Source: Nageia nagi
Taxonomy: Eukaryota > Pinophyta
NCBI GenBank assembly: GCA_050084985.1
Contig: JBITNC010000001.1
Span: 4,526,001 to 4,590,000 of the forward strand
Length of the DNA stretch: 64,000 nucleotides
Direction: 5' to 3'
Below the pieces are notes generated by a model that was given only the letters and a program-made list of their open reading frames with translations, was not told the origin of the DNA and ran no database searches. This document shows, one piece after another, positions 45,100 to 57,130 of this stretch. Every line of letters begins with the position of its first letter. The first letter of the stretch is position 1. Position numbers and translations under genes: made by a program.

Positions 45100-48000
45100 T
45101 GCTACACAAAAGTAAATATGCAATAAGAATAAATTTTTTTACAATTTACCATCTATACAAATAAAACATTGATAAGTAAACATGTCCCACATGTGCAAAC
45201 TTATAAACCAAGATCCATAGAAGGATAAAGTTGGGGTTGTTTTCTTGTATAGAATTAGGCCTTCACTTGGATGCCTGCAAGGTGGAGCCCAGGTACTACC
45301 AATCCTCAACCAGTTCACCTTGGTCAGTAATATACTCTCATAAGGAGAAGTACCAACTATTTTCTAAGGATCCAATGTATCTTGGACTGGCCATTTTAAT
45401 TATCTTGTTTAAGGTTTTCAGTTTTCCTCCTAGGTTATCAAGATAATCCTTGAATGGACGTGCGGACATGTGGTATCACTACACACATGCCTGTCCACCT
45501 AATAGAGTTATGTCCAATCCAACAGAGGTCTTAGGGGCAATTAAGATAGACTTACCACCACTTGGCTCTTCGGACTAAAAGGGCTCCAGTCTGCCCTGTC
45601 CTCCCCTCGTGGCTCCCCAAACAAGTCATGTTGTGGAAAAGTACGTGCAGATGTGTTCATTTTAGGGGTTACTTTCAATATTTTGTGTTTTGCAAGTATA
45701 AAGCAATTGTGCAAAAATATAAAGTAAAGTAAAAATACATCATCCACATGAACTTGAAAAACCTTAAAAATCCAATGGGTTTTGTACTAACTCCTAAAGG
45801 ACATTTTACATTTTGCATACTTTGCTCAAGTTTCATAAATTCATTCAAATACTTTAATGAATTTTAAAAAAGGCTAAGTCCTACTTAGCATTAATCCATA
45901 GCTTAAACATGCATTATTCCATGACTTAAAAATTAAGTAATAAACATGCATCATGCATTATTTAACTTTAAAATTTTAAGTACTAAGCATGCTTTGTTCC
46001 TCAAACAAGATTAAGAGGCATGCATTACAAGTTTAGCATGCAAGATCTAGATAAATTTTTAAGTAAAAATTATACAAATTCCCCCCTTTTCACTTAAAGT
46101 TTTATCCCTAAAAACTTGTATGCTAAAACTTGTCTTTTTAAGTATGCATTTTAAGTAAAAAAATTTCCTTTGTTTACTTTAAAAAAAATGACATACTTAG
46201 ATTACCTTAGCAAAATTTTTTACTAAGAATGTTTTGTCTGAGTAAATTACCATGCTTAGAGAAAAAAATGCTCAAAGGTTGGCATTCTAGAAATTGCATG
46301 TGCACCTTAGTAAATTAAACATGCAATATTAAAAATATTCTAAGCATTTTTTTTTTTAAAGGTAAGCTAAGTTTAACTTAAAAATATTTTTGACCTTATT
46401 GTAGAAGTAAGTTAAAAATATTCACTACTTACCAAGTCTCCAAGAATTAAATGGTAAAAGAAGGAGACCCATACCCCTACTTCATGCATATTTAATGCTT
46501 CTTTTACTTCAAGCACTCCAAAATACTTCAAGTCAAAAAAAATAAATGCATATAGGTAAAGTAGTGATGGCTACCCTTCCCTTACCAAGAAGGAGGATAC
46601 GTTGCTTTTGGAAGTGCATTTAAGGAAGGTGAAAAGTATTCAACAAAAACATTAAATGCTCAGAGAAGACTTGCAAAGGTTTGAGCAGCCATCACACTTG
46701 ACTGTGGGAAGCAGGATGACCTACATGGAGGCACTAGAGGACAACCAATGGAGGGAGTCCAAGGTCAGCAATGGAGGTGATGGTGGCCATGCATGGGAGA
46801 AGAGTAGATGGAAAGGGAGGAGGGAGAAGGCACAATCCAAGCGAGTGGAGCAGAGATGTAAAGGGAGGATGTAGCTCAGAGGAGGAGTCTGGTTGACTGA
46901 GAGGAGGAGCATGTGCGCAAACTAGGAGTGCTTGAGCTTACTGCGTACTGGAGGTCACATGAAGAAAGAGAGGAGCTTGTAGTCGCATAGGTAAGGGTGA
47001 GGCTAGCGTGCATGAAGGAGGACATGAAGGGCCTATGTTGATGGGGCTACGAGGGCGAGGGAGAAGGGAGACACAGAGGATGGACCGTGAGCAACTGTGG
47101 GCAACCATGGGGTTTGGTTCAATTCGTAGACCCTTTCAAGTATCCATTTTATGCATATCCTACGATCATTCAGCTGGAGCAAGAGTGGGAGCGGGATCAT
47201 GAAGGGCTGCTATCCCTTTCAACGTATCCATTTTGTGCATATCCTCTGACCATTGTAGTCCATGAAACTCTATCTACATCTTGTCAAACAATTTGCATGC
47301 CTTCCCTTGTAGAATACTGGTCAAACTTAGCATGTGACTTACAAAACACAACGTGTGAGGAGGGGGTAGATAATGCAGCACATGAGTGGGCTTTTCCAAG
47401 GAGGCAAAACAAAACTTCTCGCCCTGTACTCATTTTCTCTGATTCTTTGTTTTATTTCATGGGAAAAAAAAATGTTGTATTCCATGCAATTTGCACTTTA
47501 AACTACAAATTTAAGTTTTGGATACATTTATATTTGATCAACATAAAGCTAATTTTTCCATAGCAAAGGTCACCAATACATTGCATTTTGTATTAGAAGC
47601 ATGTATAGAAACCTTTCAAAAATATTTATTTATTTTTTATTAAATACCTTTCCCCCTTTTTAAGCTATGAAATAGCTATTATGAGATATGTAATTAAAAA
47701 AAAAAAGGCTACTTGCAATAAAAAATAATTGTAAAATCATTTTTATTGCTCTCATCATATATATATTAAAGAAAATACACGCTTTTTAATAAATGTCTTA
47801 TAATATGTTATTTCTATATACTAACCTCTTAAATTAACAACATGTTTACTAGAGGATAGTAAAAAAATTACCCATATTTTGCAAATAACAAAAAAGTTAA
47901 CACATAGTTCAAAATGTGTTAGTGTCATAAGAACAAATCAAGTTTAACTATAACATATTATTGCCATTTTGATCATATTTTGCAAAAAAAATAAGGTCCA

Positions 48001-48154
48001 ATATCTCATAAAATATGTTAGTATCTAATGCAATAATCCATAAGATAACCAAATGAGGAGGAAATTTATACCTTCTCTTAGTTTTACCTCACCAATGGGG
48101 TGTAAGATGAGGAATGAAGGCCTTCAAGATGTTGAAGAAGAGCTTCCACACCAA
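45100..48154 (-). other. 3 kb leader of the Copia element with GC-richer inserts
   Basis: The primer site is at 48166-48155 but gag starts only at 45099, far longer than a usual Copia leader of a few hundred bases. It includes a stretch of moderate GC (45230-45620), an AT-rich tract with many gcatg words (45830-46430), and a G-rich block (46600-47250). Within the last, tttcaagtatccatttt at about 47127 and tttcaacgtatccattttg at about 47217 start a 91-bp tandem repeat. The + strand frames 46656-46874 and 47087-47563 show no domain. Confidence 0.6.
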
Positions 48155-48166
48155 GATCTGATACCA
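48155..48166 (-). other. Primer-binding site of the Copia element
   Basis: Minus-strand TGGTATCAGATC, one mismatch from the initiator Met-tRNA complement TGGTATCAGAGC, two bases inside the 5' LTR. Confidence 0.8.
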
Positions 48167-48168
48167 AT

Positions 48169-48652
48169 TGAGAGAATTAGACTAGATCTACACTAATTCT
48201 TAAGGTCTAAGACTAAGAAACTCAATCATTCAACATAACACCATTCACATAAGATAACACAAATATAATGTGGTTCCTCCCTCCTTGGGAGTACATCCAC
48301 AACTAGTTCTCTATTCTCAATCTATGCACCTCTTACTACAATTCTCTTCCTCTCCTACACAAACTAGTAGAGTAATCTTACTCCAAAAACTTAGTTATGT
48401 TACAAGAGGAGAGGCCCTCTATTTATAGCTTGTGAGCACCTCCCTAACCTCCCTTTAACCCAAGGGTAAGGTTAGGGTTACAATAAATGTATAATCTAAC
48501 TTTAACCTACCAACTAACCCCATGGTAAGGTCAAAGTCCACACATAATAAAGAATTCAATTAATCCCTTAAGGTATCTACATATCCTTTAAGTGATTAAT
48601 TGAATTTACAAGGAGTTTAGATATTCACAATATTTCATTACAAATTCTAACA
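48169..48652 (-). repeat. 5' LTR of the Copia element (484 bp)
   Basis: Minus strand TGTTAGAATTTG...CTAATTCTCTCA, followed after two bases by the primer site at 48166-48155. Partner of 39736-40214. Confidence 0.9.
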
Positions 48653-48719
48653 CCTTGAAGTACTTAAGTTGTCAATACTTGACTTGATGATGGCTTTGAT
48701 TGGGGTAGGTTAACTTAAA

Positions 48720-49235
48720 CTCAAGAATCTGAAGGAAGTTGTGGAAAAGAGTTATTTTCAACAATGATTTTCTTCATCATGTATTGATTACTAGTCTTCT
48801 TTTTTTTGACAATGTGATTCTCCTTTATATATTTGTTGATGGCTTACAAACACAATTATATGCTTTTGATTGATTTTATGATATTTGACAAATTTTTGTT
48901 AACCTCAACAAATTAAAAACCACAATTTTTAATATTTCCAAAGATTCAACCTCCAAATTCAAAATTTTCTTCAAATAAGAACGTGTGGAGATCATTTTCT
49001 TGTATAACTACATGGGGATTTTATTTTATGGACCTTTTAGTTTGAGGCTTGCCTCTCAATTACATCTTTGCAAGGGCTATGCAAATGTAAATAAGTATTT
49101 AATGTCCTTCTGAACCTATTAATTTATATGACCTCTCAATAGTTTTTAAATATCACCATCATGTAGGGTGTTGGAGTTGAACTTGAAATCTCAATGTGAG
49201 TGCTTTCACACCCACTTGATTCCTTCTTTATGTTG
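48720..49235 (+). pseudogene. Second LINE: reverse transcriptase C-terminal part
   Basis: The + strand reads NNDFLHHVLITSLLFFDNVI, LLYIFVDGLQTQLYAFD, FVNLNKLKTTIFNISKDSTS and YMGILFYGPFSLRLASQLHL. These follow the GCPLSLTLFGSYIDELE block of 36480-37245 in the LINE RT order (LLFADDVILL, LQxQLDALxxF, VNLxKTK, YxYLGI). The catalytic ADD is FDN. The two pieces are one LINE split by about 11.5 kb containing the Copia element. Confidence 0.75.
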
Positions 49236-51528
49236 TGTTAGTAGGTTGAGAGAATTTTAAATAGTTAAACACATGGAATTCTATCCATAGTTAAGCCTAA
49301 AAGATGTCGATTGAACCTAATATAATGTTATCAATTGACTCATATGTCTAGTAAAATTACATCTCTCGGGTTGAAGGATGAGATACGTACTAGACATTAG
49401 AATTAGACTGAGAGGTGGTGAGATTTGATTAAGAGAGAGATATCTACTAGAGATTGATATATTAATAATGATTGAATGTAATTGATACTTCTATATTATT
49501 AATAAAGATCAACCCCTTTTGTGACTCATTTATTGTTCTCTTTATTTTGTATTTTATAATATTTTTAGTTCTATTCAATTATTTGATTTCCCAATTATAG
49601 GGAAGAACCCCATCGATTAGATCTACTTGTCAATATTTCTGTTATCGAGATACCTTCAAAATAGGGATTTTTGATGACTAGATGGGATACTGAGCAAGAT
49701 ATACAAAAGAGCAACATTTACACCATATCAACAATCATTATAAAATTGGTTTCATAAAGTACTATTTGAATTTAGATAGTTGCTTATCCAACACATTAGA
49801 TATAATAAAACAAAAGCAATAGAGTCAATTCATGGTAATGGGATCTATGAAATCTTTTTCTACGAATTTCCATATCTATTCTATGTATGGATAACAAAAG
49901 AACATGAATCCCAAACTCATCCTTATCCTAGAAGTTAAGTGGGACAAGGAAAATTTTAACTCAGCTAGCAAAGTCTCAACAACATTGGACAAATAAATCG
50001 ATGAGTGGGTATGAAATATATTGGATACTTACATTATCAAATTCATGCTCTAGGGTTATGTATATTGGGAGGTAAGAAGAGATATATTATTTAGAATGCT
50101 AAGGAAAATATTTTTAAAAAATATTCCCCGAATTTGCAAGTGATACTTGATAGAGCAAGAGGAATCCCATGATACTTTCTACTATTTATAGGGGAAAGGT
50201 TTCAAAGGGAAGGGGGAAGTTATGGAGGAAATAAGGATTAATTAAAATAAATATTAATTGAAAAGGTACTAAGAATGGATATGATAGAAATACATAATGA
50301 TTCATAGGAAAATATTATAAAATGAGGGAGATATATCAATGTAGCATAAAAATTAGGGAGTCAAAATTTCAAAAGAAGGGTCCAAACTATTAGAAACAAT
50401 ACTAGCATATGCTAATAAGTTACATAATTACAGGAGGAAAAAAAGGGAAAATAAGAAGTTACAAATGGAGCTATATCATATTAAAGAAACCAATTCTTTG
50501 TTAGGACAATAATCTAAGGAAGAATCACAAGAGGAAGTTCAAAACAAGTCAAATAAATTGGTAGATAACCTAGTGGATCATTTGAAACAAACTACCAAGG
50601 AGATATAGATAGAGGAATATAAAAAGTATTACCCAAGATCAATAGAAAATCAAGATACCATCGAGGAGATACTGATTTATGATTTACCACCACCAATATT
50701 GATGGTGAACCTTGAGAGAGATACTAATGTAGATGGATATATCATAGTAGAACAAAATAATGATAAATATGATGATGATTCATTTTGATCATTTATGAGC
50801 ACATCAACAACCCCAAAAGAAACCATAATTGCCAATTGATTTGGTAACATATTAGACAATATAATTCAACCAAAAGTTGACTAATCTTAGAAAATAATTG
50901 ATATATATTTTAAAGAGTTTCCAACAATAAAAAGAATATAAGAATCAACAGTTACATGATATGACCTTGTACCTAGTAGGGTAGCCATAATTGAACCCAT
51001 ACAATGATATTTTGAATAATAAAGAATCTAAAATATCTCCCAATCAGGTAATAATACATCAAGAAGAATACATAAGATAACATGAGCACTTAGTTCAAAT
51101 TTATAAAAAAAATTTTTGCTCATCTCTTCGAGTTCACCATATCAATGAGTACCTTAAAAGATGAACTAAACCAAGAAGCCCAAACAAGAACTAGATCAAT
51201 AATCAAATAAATTCTAGAACACAAGAATTCTAACATATCACACATATCACTAATAGAGAACACATAAACAACTATAATACCCTACACCTCCAAAACTTCT
51301 AGTAAAATGACCCTTAGTAATATCGAGAATAGAAAGTGATGACAAGCTAAACAATTGTTTTCCATAATTTCCCCTACCCTTTGCACCCATTGATGATACT
51401 AATATCTTAATTTAATAACACCTTTTAAATAATTAAAATTACATAGTAAACCACCATCACCAATCGTAGAATAAACCACCAATCCACCTTTCATAGATAT
51501 TTTTGAAGTAATCAATGAAAATTACTTT
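49236..51528. other. Degenerate retroelement-like DNA left of the chromovirus
   Basis: No domain is certain. At 50400-50660 the + strand is purine-rich and reads, with stops, RRKKRENKKLQMELYHIKE and KSIENQDTIEEILIYDLPPP, resembling a gag-type charged region. The 49.2-50.3 kb part shows nothing recognisable. Together with 57538-58229 and 63632-64000 it may be one old element later hit by two insertions. Confidence 0.35.
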
Positions 51529-51533
51529 GAGAT

Positions 51534-51944
51534 TGTTAGGATCCCACATCCTAACATTTTAGTGTTAGTATTAGTTTTTTTATTAAATTTTCAACCTATA
51601 TTGTAAACCATAATATTGTGATTGTAAGGGTAGGGCCCGATTTTGCATTACTATTAGGGTTAGGGTTAGTTTATTATAAATAGATAGAAGTGTGTGAAGA
51701 AATGGATCTTGAACATTATTTTTCACTTTTGGAGTTTTAAGGAGGTAGCCCCCTTGAACTGGCTTGTGATTTTGTTACTATTCAGTAAAATCCTATCCTT
51801 ATTTGCTTATTGTTGCTATTTTGTATTCTATTTATCAGCATATGCTCTGTTATTTCCACTAGATAGTTTTCATTTTCCTATTTCAAATCAATATTCATTA
51901 CATTTTTGCAATATTTCCCCTTTCATATTTGTAGCATCATAACA
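51534..51944 (+). repeat. 5' LTR of the gypsy element (411 bp)
   Basis: Contains attagggttagggttagttt at about 51653, followed by attataaatag, a TATA-like box. The putative primer site tctagtatcgagttct begins directly after ..ataaca and is a poor match to Met-tRNA. Confidence 0.9.
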
Positions 51945-53015
51945 TCTAGTATCGAGTTCTTTTCAAGGCCATTCTGCTATAGGAAAATAAATTTTTTTTA
52001 GAGGTCTAAGCTAGAAACCTTGTATCAGGGTTTTAAAATATCTAGGAGGATCTATCATTTTTGGCTAAGCACACTTGCCCATAAAGCTATGTGTGAACTG
52101 AGATGCAAAAAAATCTACACCAATACCCAAGCCTTAGATGGAACCCTACATGGAATTGGACTCCACATACTGAAAGGTATATCAAAGACTATCTAGGTAT
52201 AAATGGAAACTAGGTAGGAAGCTATGTCGATCATTTGTAAACTATAGTGCACCAACAAGTACCGCTGAAAAGTTACTTATCATAAAATCCATCTCTGCAG
52301 CCTCTTTCTTACAAAAGTTGGATAGGAGGGGTGTTTAGACAAGCCTATAGAGCAGATAATCCGTACCCTAGAATCATTCCTTCACACAAAAAACCTTGAT
52401 TAGAAAGCAAAATGTATGACATGCAATTTTTTAGAGCTACCAAAAATAGCAATTTAGAGGTAGCATAAACTTTAGAGAGCTAAATAACTAAAAATTTGTA
52501 TCATTTCAGTAATTTTTAACAAAAGTAGATAGACCCATTGATGTAAAAAGAGTTTGAGAGTTTGAAAATCATCATCAAGAGACCTAGCCCATTATGATCA
52601 TCTTTTTGAGCTGATCATTTTGATATATTACACCCATACACTTTTTTGGGCACTTTCTAAAAATAGCAATTTCTAAAAATAGTAGTTTCCAAAAATATCA
52701 GCTTTAGAAATAGTAGTTTGCAGAAATTGCACCTGAAATAAGATCCTAAATAGTAGCATAAGCTAATCCTACCATGATGACATTTCAAACTATAATCCAA
52801 CAAATGGTAGATACACTTACCAGTACATTTAGGGTAGAAATCTAATAAATATAGACCCAAATACAAACCCTTGATAGTAAATGTGATAGTGTTCAACTAA
52901 ATCTCAGTCATACCAATAATGCATCAGTTCATAGCAATCATGGAAATCAAAAAATCCATAGGGGTATCATCATAAATTTTAGATCCAATATGGTGGTTTC
53001 ATTCTTCTCCATATA
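51945..53015 (+). other. Leader region of the gypsy element
   Basis: About 1.1 kb between the 5' LTR and the first clear gag block, AT-rich. A short motif (c)aaaaatagcaatt / aaaaatagtagttt is repeated at 52440-52740. The first gag residues may lie here, in broken frames. Confidence 0.5.
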
Positions 53016-53660
53016 ACTAAATTGGATTTTCCTCGATTTGATGGAGATAATCCCACTAGTTGGATTTATAAGGCTAGAAAGTATTTCACATTGAACCAAA
53101 TTCCAAAGGATTTGAAGGTGTGCATGGCAACTTTTTATTTGGATTGTGAGGCTCTCAAATAGCACTAGTGGTACTCAAAAACACATCTTACTCCTTCATG
53201 GGATGAATTTACTCAATAATTATTGATCCATTTTGGTCCTAGTGACTGAAGATTTCATAGGGACATTGACCAAGTTACATCAAACTACAATAGTCAAAGA
53301 ATACCAAAATCAGTTTGAGAAATTGGTACATCACATAGAGGGTTGGACAATGCATTTTTCACAAGTTGTTTTATTAGTGGATTAAAATAAGAAATTAAAC
53401 CAAAGGTAAAAATGTTTAATCCCAAAACTATGGTGGATGCTATTTCCTTGGCAAAGTTTGTTGAAGATAAAGCCAATGGTCATCGATGAAATGTAATACC
53501 TCCATTCACAAAAGCACATAATATTTCCCATTCCTCTAATAACACAAGTGCCCCACCACCAAATTGCATAATGCAAACTACAAAGTTGACATGGGAGGAA
53601 ATGGAAGAGCATCGAAAGGAGGGCTTATGCTATAATTGTGATGAGAAATTTGTTCATGGT
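53016..53660 (+). pseudogene. Gypsy gag with zinc knuckle
   Basis: The + strand reads KLDFPRFDGDNPTSWIYKAR, KYFTLNQIPKDLKVCMATFY, then through stops WDEFTQ-LLIHFGPSD, NAFFTSCFISGLK-EIKPKV, ISLAKFVEDKANGH, and from 53571 MEEHRKEGLCYNCDEKFVHG. The first part is the P-x-F-D-G-x-x-P-x-x-W capsid pattern and the last is the plant chromovirus knuckle (CxNCDEKxxxGHxC, here with HGHCC). Four or more stops break the frame. Confidence 0.88.
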
Positions 53661-53662
53661 CA

Positions 53663-54325
53663 TTGTTGTATGCAACAAAAGTTATATTTCTTGATTCTGA
53701 TGCTTCTAGTGAGGAGGAATATGAGAGTGCACTTGAAGATGCTAAAGAGGTAATTCTAGATGAGAAGGCCTCAATTATCTCTTACAATGCATTGGTAGGA
53801 ATTACTACCCCTCAAACTATGAACGTCAAAGGGTTTTTTAAAAAGCACTCTCTCATAATATTGTTGGATTTGGGAAGTACTCATAATTTCATTGATCCAT
53901 GGGTGGCTAAGGTTACTGACTATTACATCCACTCTAAAAAAAATTTTGAGGTTATGGTTGGTAATGGAGGAAAAATAACATGTAAAGGCATATTTCATAA
54001 TGTCTAATTGAGCATGGACCACTATACTTTGAAAATCGACATGTATACTTTACCACTTGGGGTATGTGATATAGTTTTGGAGGTACAATGGCTAAGGACT
54101 TTGGGCATTGTACAATGGAATTTTGTAGAGCTATGGATGACCTTCAAGATATATGAACAAGAGAATAATCTTAGGGGATTACAGTGTGGATCTGTACAAG
54201 TTGTGAGCTCAATCACATGGAAAAGATCCTATGAAAAATTAGAAAAGGGATGCTGGCATAGTTATACTTTTTATCAATCACCAAATCTAAAGTCACAAAG
54301 CTTAAGGATTTGCAACCCATCTTAA
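53663..54325 (+). pseudogene. Gypsy protease region
   Basis: The stretch 53663-54007 contains SLIILLDLGSTHNFIDPWVA at about residue 64, the plant gypsy protease active site, in which the usual D-S-G is D-L-G. The next frame (54008-54325) has IDMYTLPLGVCDIVLEVQWL and TLGIVQWNF, the standard following block (LPLGGxDxVLGVQWL..LGP). A stop separates the two. Confidence 0.88.
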
Positions 54326-54396
54326 GTAAGCATTCAAGTACCTTTGAGGAACCAATGGGCTTACCACCTTAGCAATCACATGATCATGCTATCCAG

Positions 54397-55180
54397 TTGG
54401 TGCCAGAAAGTCACCCACCAAACATTCATCCTTATTGGTATCCTTATTTACAAAAAAATGAAATTGAAAAATTGGTCAAGGAACTATTGGATGTAGAAGT
54501 AATTTCACCTACCTTAAACCCATATTATTCTCCAATTATATTAGTTCATAAGAAAGATGGTTCATGGCATATGTGTGTGGATTTCAAGGCCCTCAACAAA
54601 ATTATGATCAAGGATAAATTTCCCATCCGATCATTGATGAATTATTTGATGAACTAAATGGGGAAGATATTTTTCAAGTTGCACCTATGATCTAGGTATC
54701 ACCAAATCTATCTCAAGGAGGAGGATATACCAAAAATTGCATATTGCATCCATGAGGATCATTATGAGTTTCTGGTCATGCCTTTTGGCCTCATAAATGC
54801 TCCATTCACATTTCAAAATTTAATGAATAAGGTGTTTCATTTGTTCCTTAGGAAGTTCATTTTAGTTTTCTTTAATGATATCTTGATTATAGTAAGACAT
54901 GGTAAGAACATATGGTGCATGTTGACCAAACCTTACCAATTTTGAAGGAACACCAACTATATGTAAAAAAATCAAAATGTTCATTTAGCAAAAGGGAAAT
55001 TGACTACTTAGACGATGTTATATTCAAAGAGGGAGTTAAGGTGGATCCATAAAAGATTATTAGACATGCATAACTGGTCTATTCCTATATCTTTGAAAAG
55101 TATTTGAGGATTCTTGGGGTTGATAGGCTATTATAGGAAATTTGTGAAGGATTATGGCAAGATTGCAGCACCTCTCACCA
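54397..55180 (+). pseudogene. Gypsy reverse transcriptase
   Basis: The stretch 54397-54657 reads YWYPYLQKNEIEKLVKELLD, VEVISPTLNPYYSPIILVHK, KDGSWHMCVDFKALNKIMIK and DKFPIRSL, the N-terminal RT blocks. Downstream [20 protein letters not shown] (about 54770-54830) and VFFNDILII (54865-54890) follow. The catalytic box is F-N-D instead of Y-D-D or F-D-D. Further on [20 protein letters not shown]-type sequence reaches about 55180. Confidence 0.9.
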
Positions 55181-55239
55181 TGTTGTTAAAAATGAATGCA
55201 TTCCAATGATTCCCTCAAGCTTAGGTAGTTTCCTTAAGC

Positions 55240-55660
55240 TCAAGGAGGTGATGTGTACCACCCTAGTATTAGTAATGCCAGATTTTTCTAAAACCTTTAT
55301 GATAGAAAGTGATGCTTGTGGAGTAGGAATCAAGATAGTATTAATGTAGGAGGGGTGTCCCTTGGCATTCACTAGTAGAGCACTCTTTGGTAAAAATTTG
55401 GGATCCACTATGAAGAAGTTGCATCATTCATACAGTTCAACATTGGAGACCATATCTCATTGGTTGCCATTTCATCATCCTCATAGATCATCATAGTTTG
55501 AATTTTTTCATTAAGAAATGCATTTCTATGCTTGAGCAACAAAAATAGGTGACCAAACTACTAGGGTATGATTATGAGATAGTATACTATAAATGTAAGG
55601 AGAATGTGGTTACTAATGCTCTGTCAAGAAAATTTAAAGATCAAGTAGCATTGCAAGCTC
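55240..55660 (+). pseudogene. Gypsy RNase H
   Basis: The + strand reads LVMPDFSKTFMIESDACGVG (about 55270-55330), CPLAFTSRAL, then LLGYDYEIVYYKCKENVVTN and ALSRKF (55560-55635). The first block is the E-x-D-A-S-x-x-G-x-G pattern, and the last is the conserved Y-x-I-x-Y-x-x-G-x-x-N-x-x-A-D-A-L-S-R end of gypsy RNase H. Stops are present. Confidence 0.85.
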
Positions 55661-55859
55661 TTTCATCTCCTATTTCTCAATGGTTGGATAAAGTTAAATA
55701 AGAGTGGGCAAAGGATAGCTCCACCCAAGAATTACTAAAATAGATCACTCAAGACCCCATGAGTAAACCACACCACACATGGTGTGATGGTATTTTGAGA
55801 TTGAAAGGACCAAATTTTGTTACCATCTACTTCAAAATGTAAATAAAAAATACTTACCG

Positions 55860-57115
55860 AATTGCATTTCACACCTACATTAGGACATGAATTTTTTTTG
55901 AAAACTTGTAAGTGGGTGGCATGGTTATTCTATTAGATAGGTATGAAATTAGATATCAAATAGTTTATGATAGCTTGTGATGTGTGTCAATGAAAAAAGG
56001 GTGAGATAGTGGGTACTCTAGGAATCCTTCAACCTCTTCCTATACCTACCTATATCATGGATTGATATCTCAATGGATTTCATTAAAGGACTTCCTAAAT
56101 CCAATGGTAAATCAGTTATTCTAGTGGTGGTTGATTGGTTATCCAAATATGCTCATTTTGGTTCATTATTTATCCCTACAAAGCAATGATAGTGGCATAA
56201 TTATTCTTGGGTACAATTTTCAAACTACATGGCATGCCAAAATGATTGTCAATGATTAGATCCCACTTTTATAAGTCATTTTTGGTAAGAGCTTTTAAAC
56301 TACAAGGTACTCAACTAAACATGAGCTCAGTATATCATCCATAAACTGATGGTTAGATTGAAATTATTAACAAATGCTTGGAAACATATTTACATTATTT
56401 TGCTTCAACACAACCTGTGCATTGGGTATGATGGCTTCCCTTGGCTAAGTGGTGGTATAATACATCATATCATTCTGACAGTAAGATGACCCCCTATGAA
56501 GTAGTGTATGGTCAAGCTCCACCAATAGTCACCTTGTATGTTGCAGGTACTAGTAAAGTTCAAGTAGTTGACTTAGCTTTAGTTACTCATGATGATATTC
56601 TTCATTTTCTTAAGGATAACCTTTAGAAAGTCCAACACCATATGAAATAATAGGCTAATTAGCAACATGTGGAAAGGGAGTTCTAGGTAGATGACATGGT
56701 CTTTTTGAGGTTGCAACCTTATCGCTAGATATCCTTAAAAATAAAAGGCCCTCAAAAATTGGCTCCAATTTTTATGGTCCTTAAAATGTATTACAATGCA
56801 TTGGCCTAGTTGCATACAAATTGGAGCTTCTTACTTCTTCCAAGATTCACCCAATTTTCATGTCTCTTATCTTAAGAAAGTGGTTAGATCAGACATTTAG
56901 GTTTAGACATAATTACCTAAGTTGGTAGAGGATGGATCAATGGTATTTGTACCTAAGGTAGTTTTGGATCAAATTCATGATAGCTTTGTAATTGTTTCCA
57001 TCACAAAACCCTTGTGTAGTGGCAAGGCATGGCACCAAAATATGTAACATGGGAAATACTTCATTAGATGCAACAACAATTTCCACACTTCAAGCTTTGA
57101 GGATAAAGCTTCATC
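55860..57115 (+). pseudogene. Gypsy integrase and C-terminal tail
   Basis: Visible blocks: MIACDVCQ-KKGEIVGT (zinc region end, 55965), [29 protein letters not shown] (56075-56160), MSSVYHP-TDG-IEIINKC (56320-56370), then the open stretch 56441-56626, AKWWYNTSYHSDSKMTPYEV, VYGQAPPIV. After 56700 the tail reads ISLILRKW and WHVRIPHPNILM-like frames, ending in FHTSSFEDKASSQE just before the 3' LTR. Many stops. A chromodomain is expected here, but only its flanks are recognisable. Confidence 0.82.
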
Positions 57116-57130
57116 TCAAGAGGAGTGGCA

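Larger units (their letters stand above)
39731..48657 (-). mobile_element. Nearly complete 8.9 kb Ty1/copia retrotransposon
   Basis: LTRs at 39736-40214 and 48169-48652 are almost identical after a divergent first 45 bp, and are flanked by the duplication ccttg (39731-39735 and 48653-48657). On the minus strand the order is 5' LTR, primer site TGGTATCAGATC (48166-48155), a 3 kb leader, gag, protease, integrase, RT, RNase H, a minisatellite and a purine-rich tract next to the 3' LTR (aaggggg at 40221-40215). This is the Ty1/copia order. Frameshifts and stops in gag, integrase and RT, plus altered active-site residues, make this copy defective. Confidence 0.95.

Noticed and set aside
47087-47563. 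158-codon + strand frame as a host gene
   Set aside because: It lies within the leader of the minus-strand Copia element, spans a 91-bp tandem repeat and shows no domain.
51653-51670. Interstitial telomere repeat
   Set aside because: The unit is TTAGGG, not the plant TTTAGGG, with only about two and a half units, and it occurs at the same place in both LTRs.
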